Below are positions 24,594-33,038 of a stretch of DNA of 64,000 bases, one piece after another. This DNA is from Streptomyces cylindrosporus (GTDB lineage: Bacteria > Actinomycetota > Actinomycetes > Streptomycetales > Streptomycetaceae), in NCBI RefSeq assembly GCF_022698165.1, contig NZ_JALDAY010000004.1, positions 1 to 64,000 on the forward strand. Reading direction: 5' to 3'. A program made the position numbers and the translations under genes. The notes under the pieces are model-generated. The model saw only the letters and a list, made by a program, of their open reading frames with translations. It made no database searches and was not told where the DNA came from. Each line of letters begins with the position of its first letter. Position 1 is the first letter of the stretch.

Positions 24594-25604
24594 ATGGACA
24601 TAACGACGCAGAACACCGAAGACACACCACCCCCCGCCCCGCAGCCGACCGAGGCCGAGCAGAAGCGCAACGCCCGCGGCGCCACCCGACCCGGAGACCG
24701 GATCTTCCTCGGTCTCTCCCGTGGGTCGGGCATCTTCCTGTTGGTGATCATGGCCGCGATCGCGGTCTTCCTCACCTACCGTGCGTCCCTCGCCATCAGC
24801 AAGGACCACGGGAACTTCCTCACCACCTTCGAGTGGAACACCAACATCCAGCCGCCGACCTTCGGCATCGCGGTGCTGGCCTACGGCACGATCATCTCCT
24901 CGATCATCGCCATGGTCCTCGCGGTCCCGATCGCGGTGGCCATCGCGCTGTTCCTCACCCACTACGCGCCGCGCCAGCTGCGCGGTCCGATCGCCTACGT
25001 GATCGACCTGCTGGCCGCCGTGCCGTCGATCGTCTACGGCCTGTGGGGCGCGCTGATACTGGTTCCGCACCTCACCGGCCTCTTCGGCTGGCTGAACGAC
25101 TACTTCAGCTGGACCGGCGTCCTCTCCTGGGACGAGGGCCCGCCGCGCTCGATGCTCACCGTCGGCATCCTGCTCGCGATCATGATCCTGCCGATCATCA
25201 CCAACGTGAGCCGCGAGGTCTTCCGCCAGGTCCCGCAGATGCACGAGGAAGCGGCGCTGGCGCTCGGCGCCACCCGCTGGGAGGTCATCCGCATGGCCGT
25301 CCTCCCCTTCGGCCGCTCCGGTGTCATCTCCGCCTCGATGCTCGGCCTCGGCCGCGCGCTCGGCGAGACCATGGCCGTCGCGACCGTGCTCTCCCCCGAC
25401 TTCCTGATCCACGCCAGCCTGCTCAACGGCGGCGGCGGCACCTTCGCCCAGAACATCGCCAGCAAGTTCAGCGAGGCCGACGAGTTCGGCCGTGACGCGC
25501 TCATCGCCTCCGGTCTGGTCCTGTTCGTCATCACCCTGCTCGTCAACGGCGCGGCCCGGCTCATCATCGCCCGTCGTGCGGAGTACTCGGGGGCCAACGC
25601 ATGA
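24594..25604 (+). CDS. pstC: Phosphate ABC transporter permease PstC
   Basis: This 336-aa inner membrane protein has six helices. The PstC-type loop AAVPSIVYGLWG is present, and the EAA motif is EEAALALGATRWEVIRMAVLPFGRSGVI. It forms half of the phosphate channel. ATG 24594 has GGAG 10 bases upstream. Its stop overlaps pstA as ATGA, so the two channel subunits are made together. Transcription comes from the pstS promoter through the stem-loop. Confidence 0.96.
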   Translation: MDITTQNTEDTPPPAPQPTEAEQKRNARGATRPGDRIFLGLSRGSGIFLLVIMAAIAVFLTYRASLAISKDHGNFLTTFEWNTNIQPPTFGIAVLAYGTIISSIIAMVLAVPIAVAIALFLTHYAPRQLRGPIAYVIDLLAAVPSIVYGLWGALILVPHLTGLFGWLNDYFSWTGVLSWDEGPPRSMLTVGILLAIMILPIITNVSREVFRQVPQMHEEAALALGATRWEVIRMAVLPFGRSGVISASMLGLGRALGETMAVATVLSPDFLIHASLLNGGGGTFAQNIASKFSEADEFGRDALIASGLVLFVITLLVNGAARLIIARRAEYSGANA

Positions 25605-26662
25605 GCAACGCCACCATCGCCGACAAGCGCCCCGGCGCCCTGCACGGCGCCCGTCTGCCGAAGTGGTCGCCGTGGGCGATCGCCGCCGGCTCCCTGCTCG
25701 TGGCCGTCGGCATCGGCGCGGGCGCCGGGCTCGACAGCAAGGTCCAGTGGGGCCTGATCGCCGCGCTGCTCTTCCTCTTCGCCACGTACGGCATCGCCGC
25801 TTACGTCGAGGGACGCCGGCAGGCCAAGGACCGCATCGCGACCGGCCTGGTCTGGGTCGCCTTCCTGGTCGCCCTGGTACCGCTGGTCTCCCTGGTGTGG
25901 ACGACCATCTCGCGCGGTGTGAAGGTCCTGGACGTCTACTTCCTGACCCACTCGATGGGTGTCGTCCCCGACTCCCAGCCGGGCGGTGGCATCTACCACG
26001 CCATCATCGGCAGCCTGGAGCAGGTCGGCCTCGCCACGATCATCGCGGCGCCGGTCGGCATCCTCACCGCCGTGTACCTGGTGGAGTACGGCCGCGGGAA
26101 GCTCGCCCGCGCGGTGACCTTCTTCGTCGACGTCATGACGGGTATCCCGTCGATCGTCGCGGGTCTGTTCATCCTGTCGCTGATGCTGATCTTCGACATG
26201 GAGCCGTTCGGCTTCGCCGGTTCGATGGCCCTGGCCATCCTGATGATGCCGGTCGTCGTCCGCTCCACCGAGGAGATGCTCAAGCTCGTCCCGAACGAGC
26301 TGCGCGAGGCGTCCCTGGCGCTGGGCGTGCCGAAGTGGCGCACGATCCTCAAGGTGGTCCTGCCGACCTCCATCGGCGGCATCACGACCGGTGTCATGCT
26401 GGCGGTCGCCCGTATCGCCGGTGAGACCGCGCCCGTCCTGCTGTTGGTGTTCGGCAACCGGTTCATCAACAACAACCCGTTCGAGGGTGCGCAGCAGTCG
26501 CTGCCGCTGTACATCTATCAGCAGTACGCGCAGAGCGCCGGCGCGAACGCGGCGTACGACCGCGCCTGGGCGGCGTCGCTCACGCTGATCGCCTTCGTGA
26601 TGATCCTCAACCTGGTGGCCCGCGGCATCGCCCGCTGGAAGGCCCCCAAGTCCGGTCGCTAA
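25601..26662 (+). CDS. pstA: Phosphate ABC transporter permease PstA
   Basis: This 353-aa permease has extra N-terminal helices before the transporter core. The core contains DVMTGIPSIVAGLFI and the EAA loop REASLALGVPKWRTILKVVLPTSIGGI. AGETAPVLLLVFGNRFI near the end is typical of PstA. It pairs with PstC to form the phosphate channel. Start ATG 25601 overlaps the pstC stop by 4 bp. Confidence 0.96.
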   Translation: MSNATIADKRPGALHGARLPKWSPWAIAAGSLLVAVGIGAGAGLDSKVQWGLIAALLFLFATYGIAAYVEGRRQAKDRIATGLVWVAFLVALVPLVSLVWTTISRGVKVLDVYFLTHSMGVVPDSQPGGGIYHAIIGSLEQVGLATIIAAPVGILTAVYLVEYGRGKLARAVTFFVDVMTGIPSIVAGLFILSLMLIFDMEPFGFAGSMALAILMMPVVVRSTEEMLKLVPNELREASLALGVPKWRTILKVVLPTSIGGITTGVMLAVARIAGETAPVLLLVFGNRFINNNPFEGAQQSLPLYIYQQYAQSAGANAAYDRAWAASLTLIAFVMILNLVARGIARWKAPKSGR

Positions 26663-26734
26663 AGCGTCAATGTGCGGCTACCGCCGCGTGGGGCCAGACA
26701 GCGACCCCACCAGACTTTTGGAAGTGAAGTAGTA

Positions 26735-27511
26735 ATGGCCAAGCGAATCGACGTCAGCGGCCTCAGCGCCTACTACGGCTCGTTCAGGGCCATCGAGGAC
26801 ATCTCGATGACCATCGAGCCCCGTACCGTCACGGCCTTCATCGGCCCGTCCGGCTGCGGCAAGTCCACGTTCCTGCGCACCCTGAACCGGATGCACGAGG
26901 TGACGTCGGGCGGCCGGGTCGAGGGCAAGGTCATGCTCGACGACGAGAACCTGTACGGCGCCGGGGTCGACCCGGTGGCCGTGCGGCGCGAGATCGGCAT
27001 GGTCTTCCAGCGGCCGAACCCGTTCCCGACGATGTCGGTGTACGAGAACGTGGTCGCCGGTCTCAAGCTCAACGGCAAGTTCAAGAAGAGCGAGCTCGAC
27101 GACACGGTCGAGAAGTCGCTCAAGGGCGCGAACCTCTGGAACGAGGTCAAGGACCGCCTGAACAAGCCGGGCTCGGGTCTGTCCGGTGGTCAGCAGCAGC
27201 GGCTGTGCATCGCCCGGGCGATCGCGGTCGAGCCGAAGGTGCTGCTCATGGACGAGCCCTGCTCGGCCCTGGACCCGATCTCCACCCTCGCAATCGAGGA
27301 CCTGATCGGTGAGCTCAAGGAGCGCTTCACGATCGTCATCGTGACGCACAACATGCAGCAGGCGGCGCGTGTCTCCGACCGCACGGCGTTCTTCAACCTG
27401 GCCGCCGTCGGACAGCCCGGCAAGCTGATCGAGATCGACGACACGGAACGCATCTTCTCCAACCCGTCGGTCCAGGCCACGGAGGACTACATCTCCGGCC
27501 GCTTCGGCTAG
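26735..27511 (+). CDS. pstB: Phosphate ABC transporter ATPase PstB
   Basis: This 258-aa ATPase has Walker [10 protein letters not shown], the signature [14 protein letters not shown], Walker [13 protein letters not shown] and the switch His in [22 protein letters not shown] is a PstB hallmark. It powers high-affinity phosphate uptake through PstCA. ATG 26735 has a GAAGTGAAG site; the 72-bp gap after pstA holds no terminator. There is no phoU directly downstream, as is usual in Streptomyces. Confidence 0.97.
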   Translation: MAKRIDVSGLSAYYGSFRAIEDISMTIEPRTVTAFIGPSGCGKSTFLRTLNRMHEVTSGGRVEGKVMLDDENLYGAGVDPVAVRREIGMVFQRPNPFPTMSVYENVVAGLKLNGKFKKSELDDTVEKSLKGANLWNEVKDRLNKPGSGLSGGQQQRLCIARAIAVEPKVLLMDEPCSALDPISTLAIEDLIGELKERFTIVIVTHNMQQAARVSDRTAFFNLAAVGQPGKLIEIDDTERIFSNPSVQATEDYISGRFG

Positions 27512-27566
27512 GCCGTGACGAACCCCTCGCGGTGCTGCATGGCGGTGCCACCGCGAGGACGATGAA

Positions 27567-27597
27567 GGGCCCGCCCCTGGCTCCCGGGGGCGGGCCC
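27567..27597 (+). terminator. Terminator of the pst operon
   Basis: An 11-bp perfect stem (GGGCCCGCCCC at 27567-27577 with GGGGCGGGCCC at 27587-27597) closes a 9-nt loop, 55 bp after pstB. No T tract, as is common in these genomes. Confidence 0.75.
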
Positions 27598-27663
27598 GTC
27601 GTCGTATGCCTGCGGCTGTGCGGGGGTACACGCCCCCAGCCCCCCGATCGGCCCTGAAGGGGC

Positions 27664-27942
27664 CTCGTCCTCAAACGCCGGACGGGCTGGGTGGTGCCGG
27701 GCGGGGGCGTGTGGGGCCGCCCTCAGTGGGTGGGTGGGGGATCGGGATGGCGTTTGCTCGTCCTCGAACGCCCCCGGGGCGGGCTGGGTGGTGCCGGGCA
27801 GGAGCGTGTGGGGTCGCTCTCGGCGGGGGGGGGGGGGGATGGGGATGGCAGTCGCTCGTCCTCGAATGTCCCCGGACGGGCTGAGTGGGGGCGGGGGATC
27901 GGGGCGGCAGTTGCTCGTCCCCGAACGCCCCCGTACGTGCTC
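27664..27942. repeat. Degenerate tandem array of a Streptomyces intergenic repeat
   Basis: Four copies of a unit beginning CTCGTCCTCGAACGCC start at 27664, 27757, 27855 and 27914; the first three are about 93, 98 and 59 bp long and the last is truncated. The first is followed by GGACGGGCTG, a repeated phrase seen between many Streptomyces genes. A run of 13 G lies at 27826-27838. The array fills most of the 446-bp gap between pstB and pit, and no gene is supported there. Confidence 0.7.
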
Positions 27943-27957
27943 CGATGTCCTGAGCAG

Positions 27958-28956
27958 TTACAGGAACGCCAGGTTCACCAGGCCGAAGGCTCCCGCTGCT
28001 ACCAGCGCCGCCGCCGGCATCGTGATGAACCAGCCCAGGACGATGTTCTTGGCCACGCCCCAGCGGACCGCGTTCACGCGCTTCGTCGCGCCTACGCCCA
28101 TGATGGCCGAGGTGATCACGTGGGTCGTGGAGATGGGGGCCTTGAAGAGGTAGGCCGTGACGAACATGATCGACGCGCCGGTTGTTTCCGCCGCGAAGCC
28201 CTGGGGCGGGTCCAGCTCGATGATCTTGCGGCCCAGCGTGCGCATGATGCGCCAGCCGCCCGCATACGTGCCCAGGGACAGCATCAGCGCGCAGACGATC
28301 TTCACCCAGACCGGGATCGGGTCGCCGTACGTCTCATGGCCGGAAATCACCAGTGCCATGACGACGATGCCCATCGTCTTCTGGGCGTCCTGGAGGCCGT
28401 GGCCGAGCGCCATGCCCGCCGCGGAGACGGTCTGCGCGATACGGAAGCCGCGCTTGGCCTTGTGCGGGTTGGAGCGGCGGAAGAGCCACATGATGGCCGT
28501 CATCACCAGGTAGCCGACGATCAGGCCGACGAAGGGCGAGACGAACATCGGGATGACGACCTTCTCCAGCACCCCGTGCCACAGGACGTCGGAGCCGCCC
28601 GCCAGCGCCGCGCCGACCAGGCCGCCGAACAGGGCGTGGGAGGACGAGGAGGGCAGGCCGAAGTACCAGGTGACGAGGTTCCAGACGATCGCGCCGGTCA
28701 GCGCCGCGAAGAGGATGCCCATCCCGTGCGAACCCGACGGGGTCTCGATCAGCCCCTCGCTGACGGTCTTGGCGACCTCGTTGCCGAGAAAGGCACCGGC
28801 GAGGTTCATCACCGCGGCCATGGCCAGGGCCGCTCGCGGCGTGAGCGCCCGCGTGGAGACCGACGTCGCGATCGCGTTCGCCGAGTCGTGGAAGCCGTTG
28901 GTGTACGTGAAGAAGAGCGCGACCGCGATGGTCACGACCAGGGCGAAGGTGTCCAT
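27958..28956 (-). CDS. pit: Low-affinity inorganic phosphate transporter (Pit family)
   Basis: This 332-aa membrane protein has about ten helices and the duplicated Pit signature: GFHDSANAIATSVSTRALTP near the N-terminus and a second-half copy, KAPISTTHVITSAIMG. The central motif VTWYFGLPSSSSHALFGGLVG is also typical. It imports metal-phosphate complexes using the proton gradient when phosphate is plentiful, complementing the Pst system that converges on it. It lies 7 bp after its PhoU-like partner gene, in one operon. It corresponds to pitH1 of S. coelicolor by gene order (from memory). Confidence 0.93.
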   Translation of the reverse strand: MDTFALVVTIAVALFFTYTNGFHDSANAIATSVSTRALTPRAALAMAAVMNLAGAFLGNEVAKTVSEGLIETPSGSHGMGILFAALTGAIVWNLVTWYFGLPSSSSHALFGGLVGAALAGGSDVLWHGVLEKVVIPMFVSPFVGLIVGYLVMTAIMWLFRRSNPHKAKRGFRIAQTVSAAGMALGHGLQDAQKTMGIVVMALVISGHETYGDPIPVWVKIVCALMLSLGTYAGGWRIMRTLGRKIIELDPPQGFAAETTGASIMFVTAYLFKAPISTTHVITSAIMGVGATKRVNAVRWGVAKNIVLGWFITMPAAALVAAGAFGLVNLAFL

Positions 28957-28963
28957 CGACGCC

Positions 28964-29584
28964 TCAGGACTCCTTGACGGCGATGGTCTCCACCGTGTTC
29001 GCCACGTGCTCGAAGGCGTCCGCCGCTTCCTCCAGGACGTCCACGATCTGCTTCAGCTTCAGCACCTCGATGGCGTCGTACTTGCCGTTGAAGAGGTGGG
29101 CGAGAAGCTTGCGGTGGATCTGGTCGGCCTGGTTCTCGAGGCGGTTGACCTCGATCCAGTACTCGGTGAGGTTGTCCATCGTGCGGAGGTTCGGCATGGC
29201 CTCCGCCGTGAGCTCCGCCGCCCTCGCCAGGACCTCGATCTGCTGCTCGACGCCCTTGGGCAGCTCCTCGACGTTGTAGAGGACGACCAGGTCGACGGCC
29301 TCCTCCATGAAGTCCATGATGTCGTCGAGGGAGGACGCGAGGGAGTAGATGTCCTCGCGGTCGAAGGGCGTGATGAAGGAGGAGTTCAGCTGGTGGAAGA
29401 TCGCGTGCGTGGCGTCGTCACCTGCGTGTTCAGCGGCCCGCATACGCTCTGCGATCTCGGCCCGGGCGGAGGCGTCCGCCCCGAGCAGTTCCATCAGGAG
29501 TTTCGAGCCCGTGACGATGTTGTCCGCGGATGCGGCGAACATGTCGTAGAAGCTCGTCTCCCTGGGGGTCAGACGAAAGCGCAC
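28964..29584 (-). CDS. PhoU-like DUF47 protein, Pit accessory protein
   Basis: This 206-aa all-helical protein of the DUF47 (YkaA) family opens with MRFRLTPRETSFYDMFAASADNI. It contains the acidic metal-binding repeats of PhoU-like folds (FDREDIYSLASSLDDIMDFMEEAVD and EVNRLENQADQIHRKLL). Such proteins sit beside Pit transporters and are thought to regulate them. GTG 29584 with GAGGA upstream. It is the first gene of the pit operon, divergent from csoR. Confidence 0.9.
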   Translation of the reverse strand: MRFRLTPRETSFYDMFAASADNIVTGSKLLMELLGADASARAEIAERMRAAEHAGDDATHAIFHQLNSSFITPFDREDIYSLASSLDDIMDFMEEAVDLVVLYNVEELPKGVEQQIEVLARAAELTAEAMPNLRTMDNLTEYWIEVNRLENQADQIHRKLLAHLFNGKYDAIEVLKLKQIVDVLEEAADAFEHVANTVETIAVKES

Positions 29585-29760
29585 AAGGGGTCCTCGGATT
29601 GCATCGGTTTCGGTCAGGCTGATGCTAAGTGCATCATCCGGCCACGGCTAATGGGCCGTCGTCCAGTGTCGCCCATCAGGCAGAGTGCTCAGCACGGGGG
29701 CGGTACGGGGCTCGGGTTCCGGCCTTGGCCAAAGGCCCTATACCCAGCAAAGTTCGATAC

Positions 29761-29783
29761 CATATACCCACCTGGGGTATATG
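29761..29783. promoter_or_regulatory. CsoR operator
   Basis: CATATACCC-ACCTG-GGGTATATG has perfect 9-bp arms and a 5-bp spacer, ending 25 bp before the csoR start. It matches the TACCC-N-GGGTA consensus of CsoR binding sites and implies copper-relieved self-repression. Confidence 0.88.
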
Positions 29784-29808
29784 TCCCCTTGAGTTGCGGG
29801 AGGACGCG

Positions 29809-30135
29809 ATGACGACGACCGAGGCCGGCGCCACGGCGCCCTCCGGAACCACCACGCACGGCTACCACAAACAGAAGGACGAGCACCTCAAGCGGCTGCG
29901 CCGGATCGAGGGCCAGATCCGCGGCCTGCAGCGGATGGTCGACGAGGACGTCTACTGCATCGACATACTCACCCAGGTGTCCGCCTCCACCAAGGCCCTG
30001 CAGTCCTTCGCGCTGCAGCTGCTGGAGGAGCACCTGCGGCACTGCGTCGCGGACGCGGCGGTCAAGGGCGGTGACGAGATCGACGCGAAGGTCGAGGAGG
30101 CGACGAAGGCGATCGGACGCCTGCTGCGCACCTGA
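29809..30135 (+). CDS. csoR: Copper-sensing transcriptional repressor CsoR
   Basis: This 108-aa helical repressor has the Cu(I) ligands in place: Cys in DVYCIDIL, then His and Cys in EEHLRHC. The N-terminal arm ends in GYHKQKDEHLKRLRRIEGQIRGLQRMV, the DNA-contacting basic helix of this family. Copper binding releases it from DNA. ATG 29809 (GGGAGGA upstream) is preferred over a longer frame that would run through its own operator. No copper chaperone or pump gene is next to it, so it must act in trans. It corresponds by gene order to SCO4136. Confidence 0.95.
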   Translation: MTTTEAGATAPSGTTTHGYHKQKDEHLKRLRRIEGQIRGLQRMVDEDVYCIDILTQVSASTKALQSFALQLLEEHLRHCVADAAVKGGDEIDAKVEEATKAIGRLLRT

Positions 30136-30166
30136 CCCGGGCCCGGATCCGAAGGGGGGCCTCCGG

Positions 30167-30343
30167 CTAGTCGCCGGAGGCCTCACGCTCTTCGGCCACT
30201 TTCAGCACCTCGTCGATGCTCGCAAGGCTGAGCCGCTCCTCGGCGGCCGAGGCCGCGATGATCAGCTCTCCGCACAGTTCGATCTCGGCGAGGGCCACGT
30301 GGTCCTGAACTGCCGTACCGCCGACCGGAGCCACGTGCGTCAC
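30167..30343 (-). CDS. Small conserved-looking protein (58 aa)
   Basis: A frame from GTG 30343 encodes 58 residues with a clear amphipathic pattern (QDHVALAEIELCGELIIAAS, then EERLSLASIDEVLKVAEE). GTG 30334 has better spacing to GAGG and would give 55 aa. It resembles small hypothetical proteins often annotated next to csoR in Streptomyces, as I recall. Function unknown; possibly a small helical partner protein. It converges on csoR with 31 bp between the stops. Confidence 0.65.
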   Translation of the reverse strand: MTHVAPVGGTAVQDHVALAEIELCGELIIAASAAEERLSLASIDEVLKVAEEREASGD

Positions 30344-30441
30344 CTCATCTCTGCCGTCACCGACTTCCTAGAGTAGGGAGCGGCCTACACACCGCGCATG
30401 GCACGGACGGGCTAGTTCTTGACGCCCGTCACGCCCACTTG

Positions 30442-31221
30442 CTATTCCGCGATCTTCCCCGCGTAGATGTCCTTCGAGGCCGGGAGACGTACGTCGACGG
30501 GGGTCCCGAAGTCGTACAGCAAGGTCGTCGAGTAGACCACGACCGTGCCTTTCTGCCGCCCGTTGACGAAGCTGAACTCGTGCCGGACCTTGCGGACACG
30601 GCCCTGCTCGTCGAGGTACGCGTCGAACGGCACCGACCTCCTGGCGAACCCTTTCACCACCGCCGCGGGCAGCTCCGTCGTCCCGCGGTAGTGCCGCACC
30701 GGCACCCCCGCCAGCCGCGTCTTCCCGAGATACGTCGCCGTACGCGTCCCGCGCAGCAGCCCGGCCGCGGCGAACGGGTCGGTGGCGCCGCCGGTCACCA
30801 GGTTCCCGTCGGCGAGGCCGGCCGTGTCCACCCGGACCCACTTGTCGGCGGGCACTCCGGCGCCCCGGTTCTTCATGAACAGGGCGCCGGGCGCGAGGAG
30901 TTCGGTGATCGGGCGGTGCTCGGCGGTACCGGTCGGATCCTGCGGCAACCGCACCCACAACCGGCCGAGCTGCCGCCGGTAGTCGTACACGCCCTGGCCG
31001 CGGATGGTGACGCGGGTGCCGCCGGTTGCCATCTCCATCGAGGTCGTCGCCTTCGAGCTGCCCGCGTCGACCAGGGTGCCGGGCGCCCGGTGCAGCACCT
31101 GCACGGCGTCGGAGCCGCGGGAGTCCTCGGCGGCAGCGCCACCGGAACATCCGGCCGCGCCGAGACAGACGGCGATCCCCGCGGCGACCGCCCCGCCCAC
31201 CCTGTGCTGCCGCTCCGCCAT
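30442..31221 (-). CDS. LppX/LprG-like lipoprotein
   Basis: This 259-aa lipoprotein has a signal ending in the lipobox GAAGC (VGGAVAAGIAVCLGAAGCSGG). The mature domain has the half-barrel pattern of the LolA/LppX/LprG type (SMEMATGGTRVTIRGQGVYDYRR, then GVPVRHYRGTTEL and FDAYLDEQGRVRKVRHEFSF). These proteins carry lipids or help export. ATG 31221 gives a compact signal; GTG 31254 is also possible. It forms a single-gene unit. Confidence 0.78.
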   Translation of the reverse strand: MAERQHRVGGAVAAGIAVCLGAAGCSGGAAAEDSRGSDAVQVLHRAPGTLVDAGSSKATTSMEMATGGTRVTIRGQGVYDYRRQLGRLWVRLPQDPTGTAEHRPITELLAPGALFMKNRGAGVPADKWVRVDTAGLADGNLVTGGATDPFAAAGLLRGTRTATYLGKTRLAGVPVRHYRGTTELPAAVVKGFARRSVPFDAYLDEQGRVRKVRHEFSFVNGRQKGTVVVYSTTLLYDFGTPVDVRLPASKDIYAGKIAE

Positions 31222-31366
31222 CGCCTGCCTACCCCCAGCCGGTACGTCCGTCACGGGCCCCCTGTCGTTCCGCTTAACGACGGGTAGGAGGGGCCGTCAC
31301 GCGCATACGAGGCCTTTACTCGGGCTCGGTAACGTTGTCAGCGTGGCTCAGGAGGAACACCGCACG

Positions 31367-31492
31367 ATGACGGTCGAACAAGGGCGGTTCTGCTTCGCCC
31401 GGTGCAGTTGCGGGTGGCGGGGACCGGCGCGCAGAGCCCGGAGCCAGGCCCGGACGGACGCCCAGGTGCACCTGACCACCCCTCAGGCGTGA
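31367..31492 (+). CDS. Small Cys/Arg-rich protein (41 aa)
   Basis: ATG 31367, with AGGAGG 11 bases upstream, encodes 41 residues starting MTVEQGRFCFARCSCGWRG. Three Cys within seven residues (C-x3-C-x-C) and a Trp suggest a small metal site; the rest is Arg/Ala-rich. GTG 31343 is an alternative start. The end overlaps the convergent Nudix gene by 10 bp. It resembles short conserved Streptomyces proteins, but no function is known. Confidence 0.5.
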   Translation: MTVEQGRFCFARCSCGWRGPARRARSQARTDAQVHLTTPQA

Positions 31493-31914
31493 CGCAGTGC
31501 CGTCAGCAGTTCGTCGACGAGCGTGCGGTCGCGGTGCTGGGTCAGGCGGCTGCGGGCCGCGGCGGGGGAGAGCCACAGGATGCGGTCCACCTCCGTGCTG
31601 GGCGTGAAGCCGCCGGAGATCGCCTCGGCGGCCCAGTAACGCACCTGTTTGGGACGGCCGTTGGCGAAGTACCGCACCGAGGACAGCTCGACGCCGGGCT
31701 CCGCCGTGTAACCCGTCTCCTCCGCGACCTCGCGCAGGGCGGCCGCGAGCGGCTCCTCGGCGCGCTTCAGCTTGCCCTTGGGATGGGACCAGTCGTCGTA
31801 CTTCGGCCTGTGGACCAGGCAGACCTCCAGCTCGCCGTCCACGGGGGAGCGGCGCCAGAGGATGCAGCCGGCCGCCTGGATGAGGGTGTGGTTGCCTTCC
31901 GGGGTCGCCGTCAC
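31483..31914 (-). CDS. Nudix hydrolase
   Basis: This 143-aa protein has a complete Nudix box, GKLKRAEEPLAAALREVAEETGY, preceded by LVHRPKYDDWSHPKG. It resembles the Nudix domain of MutT1/DIPP-type enzymes that clean oxidised nucleotides or cut diphosphates. GTG 31914 overlaps the stop of the CHAD gene as GTGA, so it is coupled to ppk-CHAD and was chosen over ATG 31941. The operon suggests action on a (poly)phosphate-linked compound, but this is an inference. Confidence 0.9.
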   Translation of the reverse strand: MTATPEGNHTLIQAAGCILWRRSPVDGELEVCLVHRPKYDDWSHPKGKLKRAEEPLAAALREVAEETGYTAEPGVELSSVRYFANGRPKQVRYWAAEAISGGFTPSTEVDRILWLSPAAARSRLTQHRDRTLVDELLTALRHA

Positions 31915-33038
31915 GTACTCACCACCTGTTTCTGCCAGCACTGCTGGAACGCGAACCGCGCCGCCTCCACCTCGTGGCGCTGATCAGCGTGGAGTACCCC
32001 GAGCGCGTAGGCGGTGGCCGGCGCGATACGGGGGGTCCGGGCCGCCGAGGCCGCGGCCGCCGCCGCCTCCGACGCGTCACGGTGGCGGTCCAGGGCCTGG
32101 CCCGCGGTGAGGAGGCGGACGTCCACGGGAACGTTCTCGCCGTGGAGGGCCTCGCGGGCGTAGCGGTGCAGGCGGAGGAGGAGGCGGACCTGGTGCCAGG
32201 GAGCGTCCTGGGGGTGCGGGGCCGGGTCGGGGGAGAGGCCGTGGATGAGGGCCTCGGCGTTGTAGGGGTGGCCGGCGGTGACGAGGGGGAGGGCGGCGAT
32301 GGCGTCCGTGAGGCGTTCCTCGGCCGCGGCTGCCAGGGGGTGGAGGTTCGTGGTGGCGGCGGTGGGGGTGAGGGGGACCTCGCTGGCCAGGACGGCGACC
32401 TTGTCCGCGACGGCGTGAAAGCGGGAGGAGCCGAGGGCCTGGAGGGCGGTGCTGTGGGCCCGGGTGCGGGCGAGGGTGAGCTGACGTTCGAGGAGGGCGC
32501 CTGCTTTTGCCGCGCCGACGGTGAGATTGCCGCGGTCCGCAGTGGGGGCGGGGTTTGGGGGCCCGGCGTGGGACGGTGCCGCTTTCAGTGGGACGGGTGC
32601 CGCCCCAGCGGCACGACTGCCCGCAGCTACGTCGGCGGGAGTGCCCACAGCTGCGCTGGTCTGAGCAGGGAAGACCGCGGCTCCTGACAAGCGGTGCAGC
32701 GCCAGCAACAGCCGCTCCAGACGGGCCGCGTACGCGTGCTCCATCGTCAACGTGCCCGACAGCCAGGCCAGTTCCGGGCGCAGGCTCTCCGACCAGTCGG
32801 TCTCCAGCAGCGGCCGGTACGTGTGCAGGCTGCCGCTGATGCGGCGGACCGAGCGGCGCAGGGCGCGGGCCGCGTCGACGGATTCGTCCGTGCCGTTCGC
32901 GGCCGCACCGGACTCGCGGTGCAGCCGCAGGGCGCGGAGGAACTCCGTGGCCTGGGCCCGCAGGTAGCCCGCGAGGGCGTCCCCGGTGGGGGCGGGCCCG
33001 GCCGTGGGGTCCGTCGGGTCAAGGTGTTGCTGTGCCAC
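31911..33038 (-). CDS. CHAD-domain protein
   Basis: This 375-aa protein has the CHAD helical fold with its conserved basic residues: [37 protein letters not shown], then [23 protein letters not shown] helices near the end. CHAD domains bind polyphosphate through Lys, Arg and His. A Pro/Ala-rich insert at about residues 120-175 splits the domain. GTG 33038 overlaps the end of ppk by 20 bp, and its own stop overlaps the Nudix start, so the three are translated as a set. It probably binds the polyphosphate made by Ppk. Confidence 0.87.
   Translation of the reverse strand: MAQQHLDPTDPTAGPAPTGDALAGYLRAQATEFLRALRLHRESGAAANGTDESVDAARALRRSVRRISGSLHTYRPLLETDWSESLRPELAWLSGTLTMEHAYAARLERLLLALHRLSGAAVFPAQTSAAVGTPADVAAGSRAAGAAPVPLKAAPSHAGPPNPAPTADRGNLTVGAAKAGALLERQLTLARTRAHSTALQALGSSRFHAVADKVAVLASEVPLTPTAATTNLHPLAAAAEERLTDAIAALPLVTAGHPYNAEALIHGLSPDPAPHPQDAPWHQVRLLLRLHRYAREALHGENVPVDVRLLTAGQALDRHRDASEAAAAAASAARTPRIAPATAYALGVLHADQRHEVEAARFAFQQCWQKQVVST

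Noticed and set aside
27664..27942. A CRISPR array
   Set aside because: Repeats are long, degenerate and of unequal length, with no unique spacers and no cas genes. No CRISPR array is seen in the window.
30071..30376. Plus-strand 101-aa frame after csoR
   Set aside because: It is Arg-rich over csoR and then antisense to the better 58-aa minus-strand frame with ordered composition.
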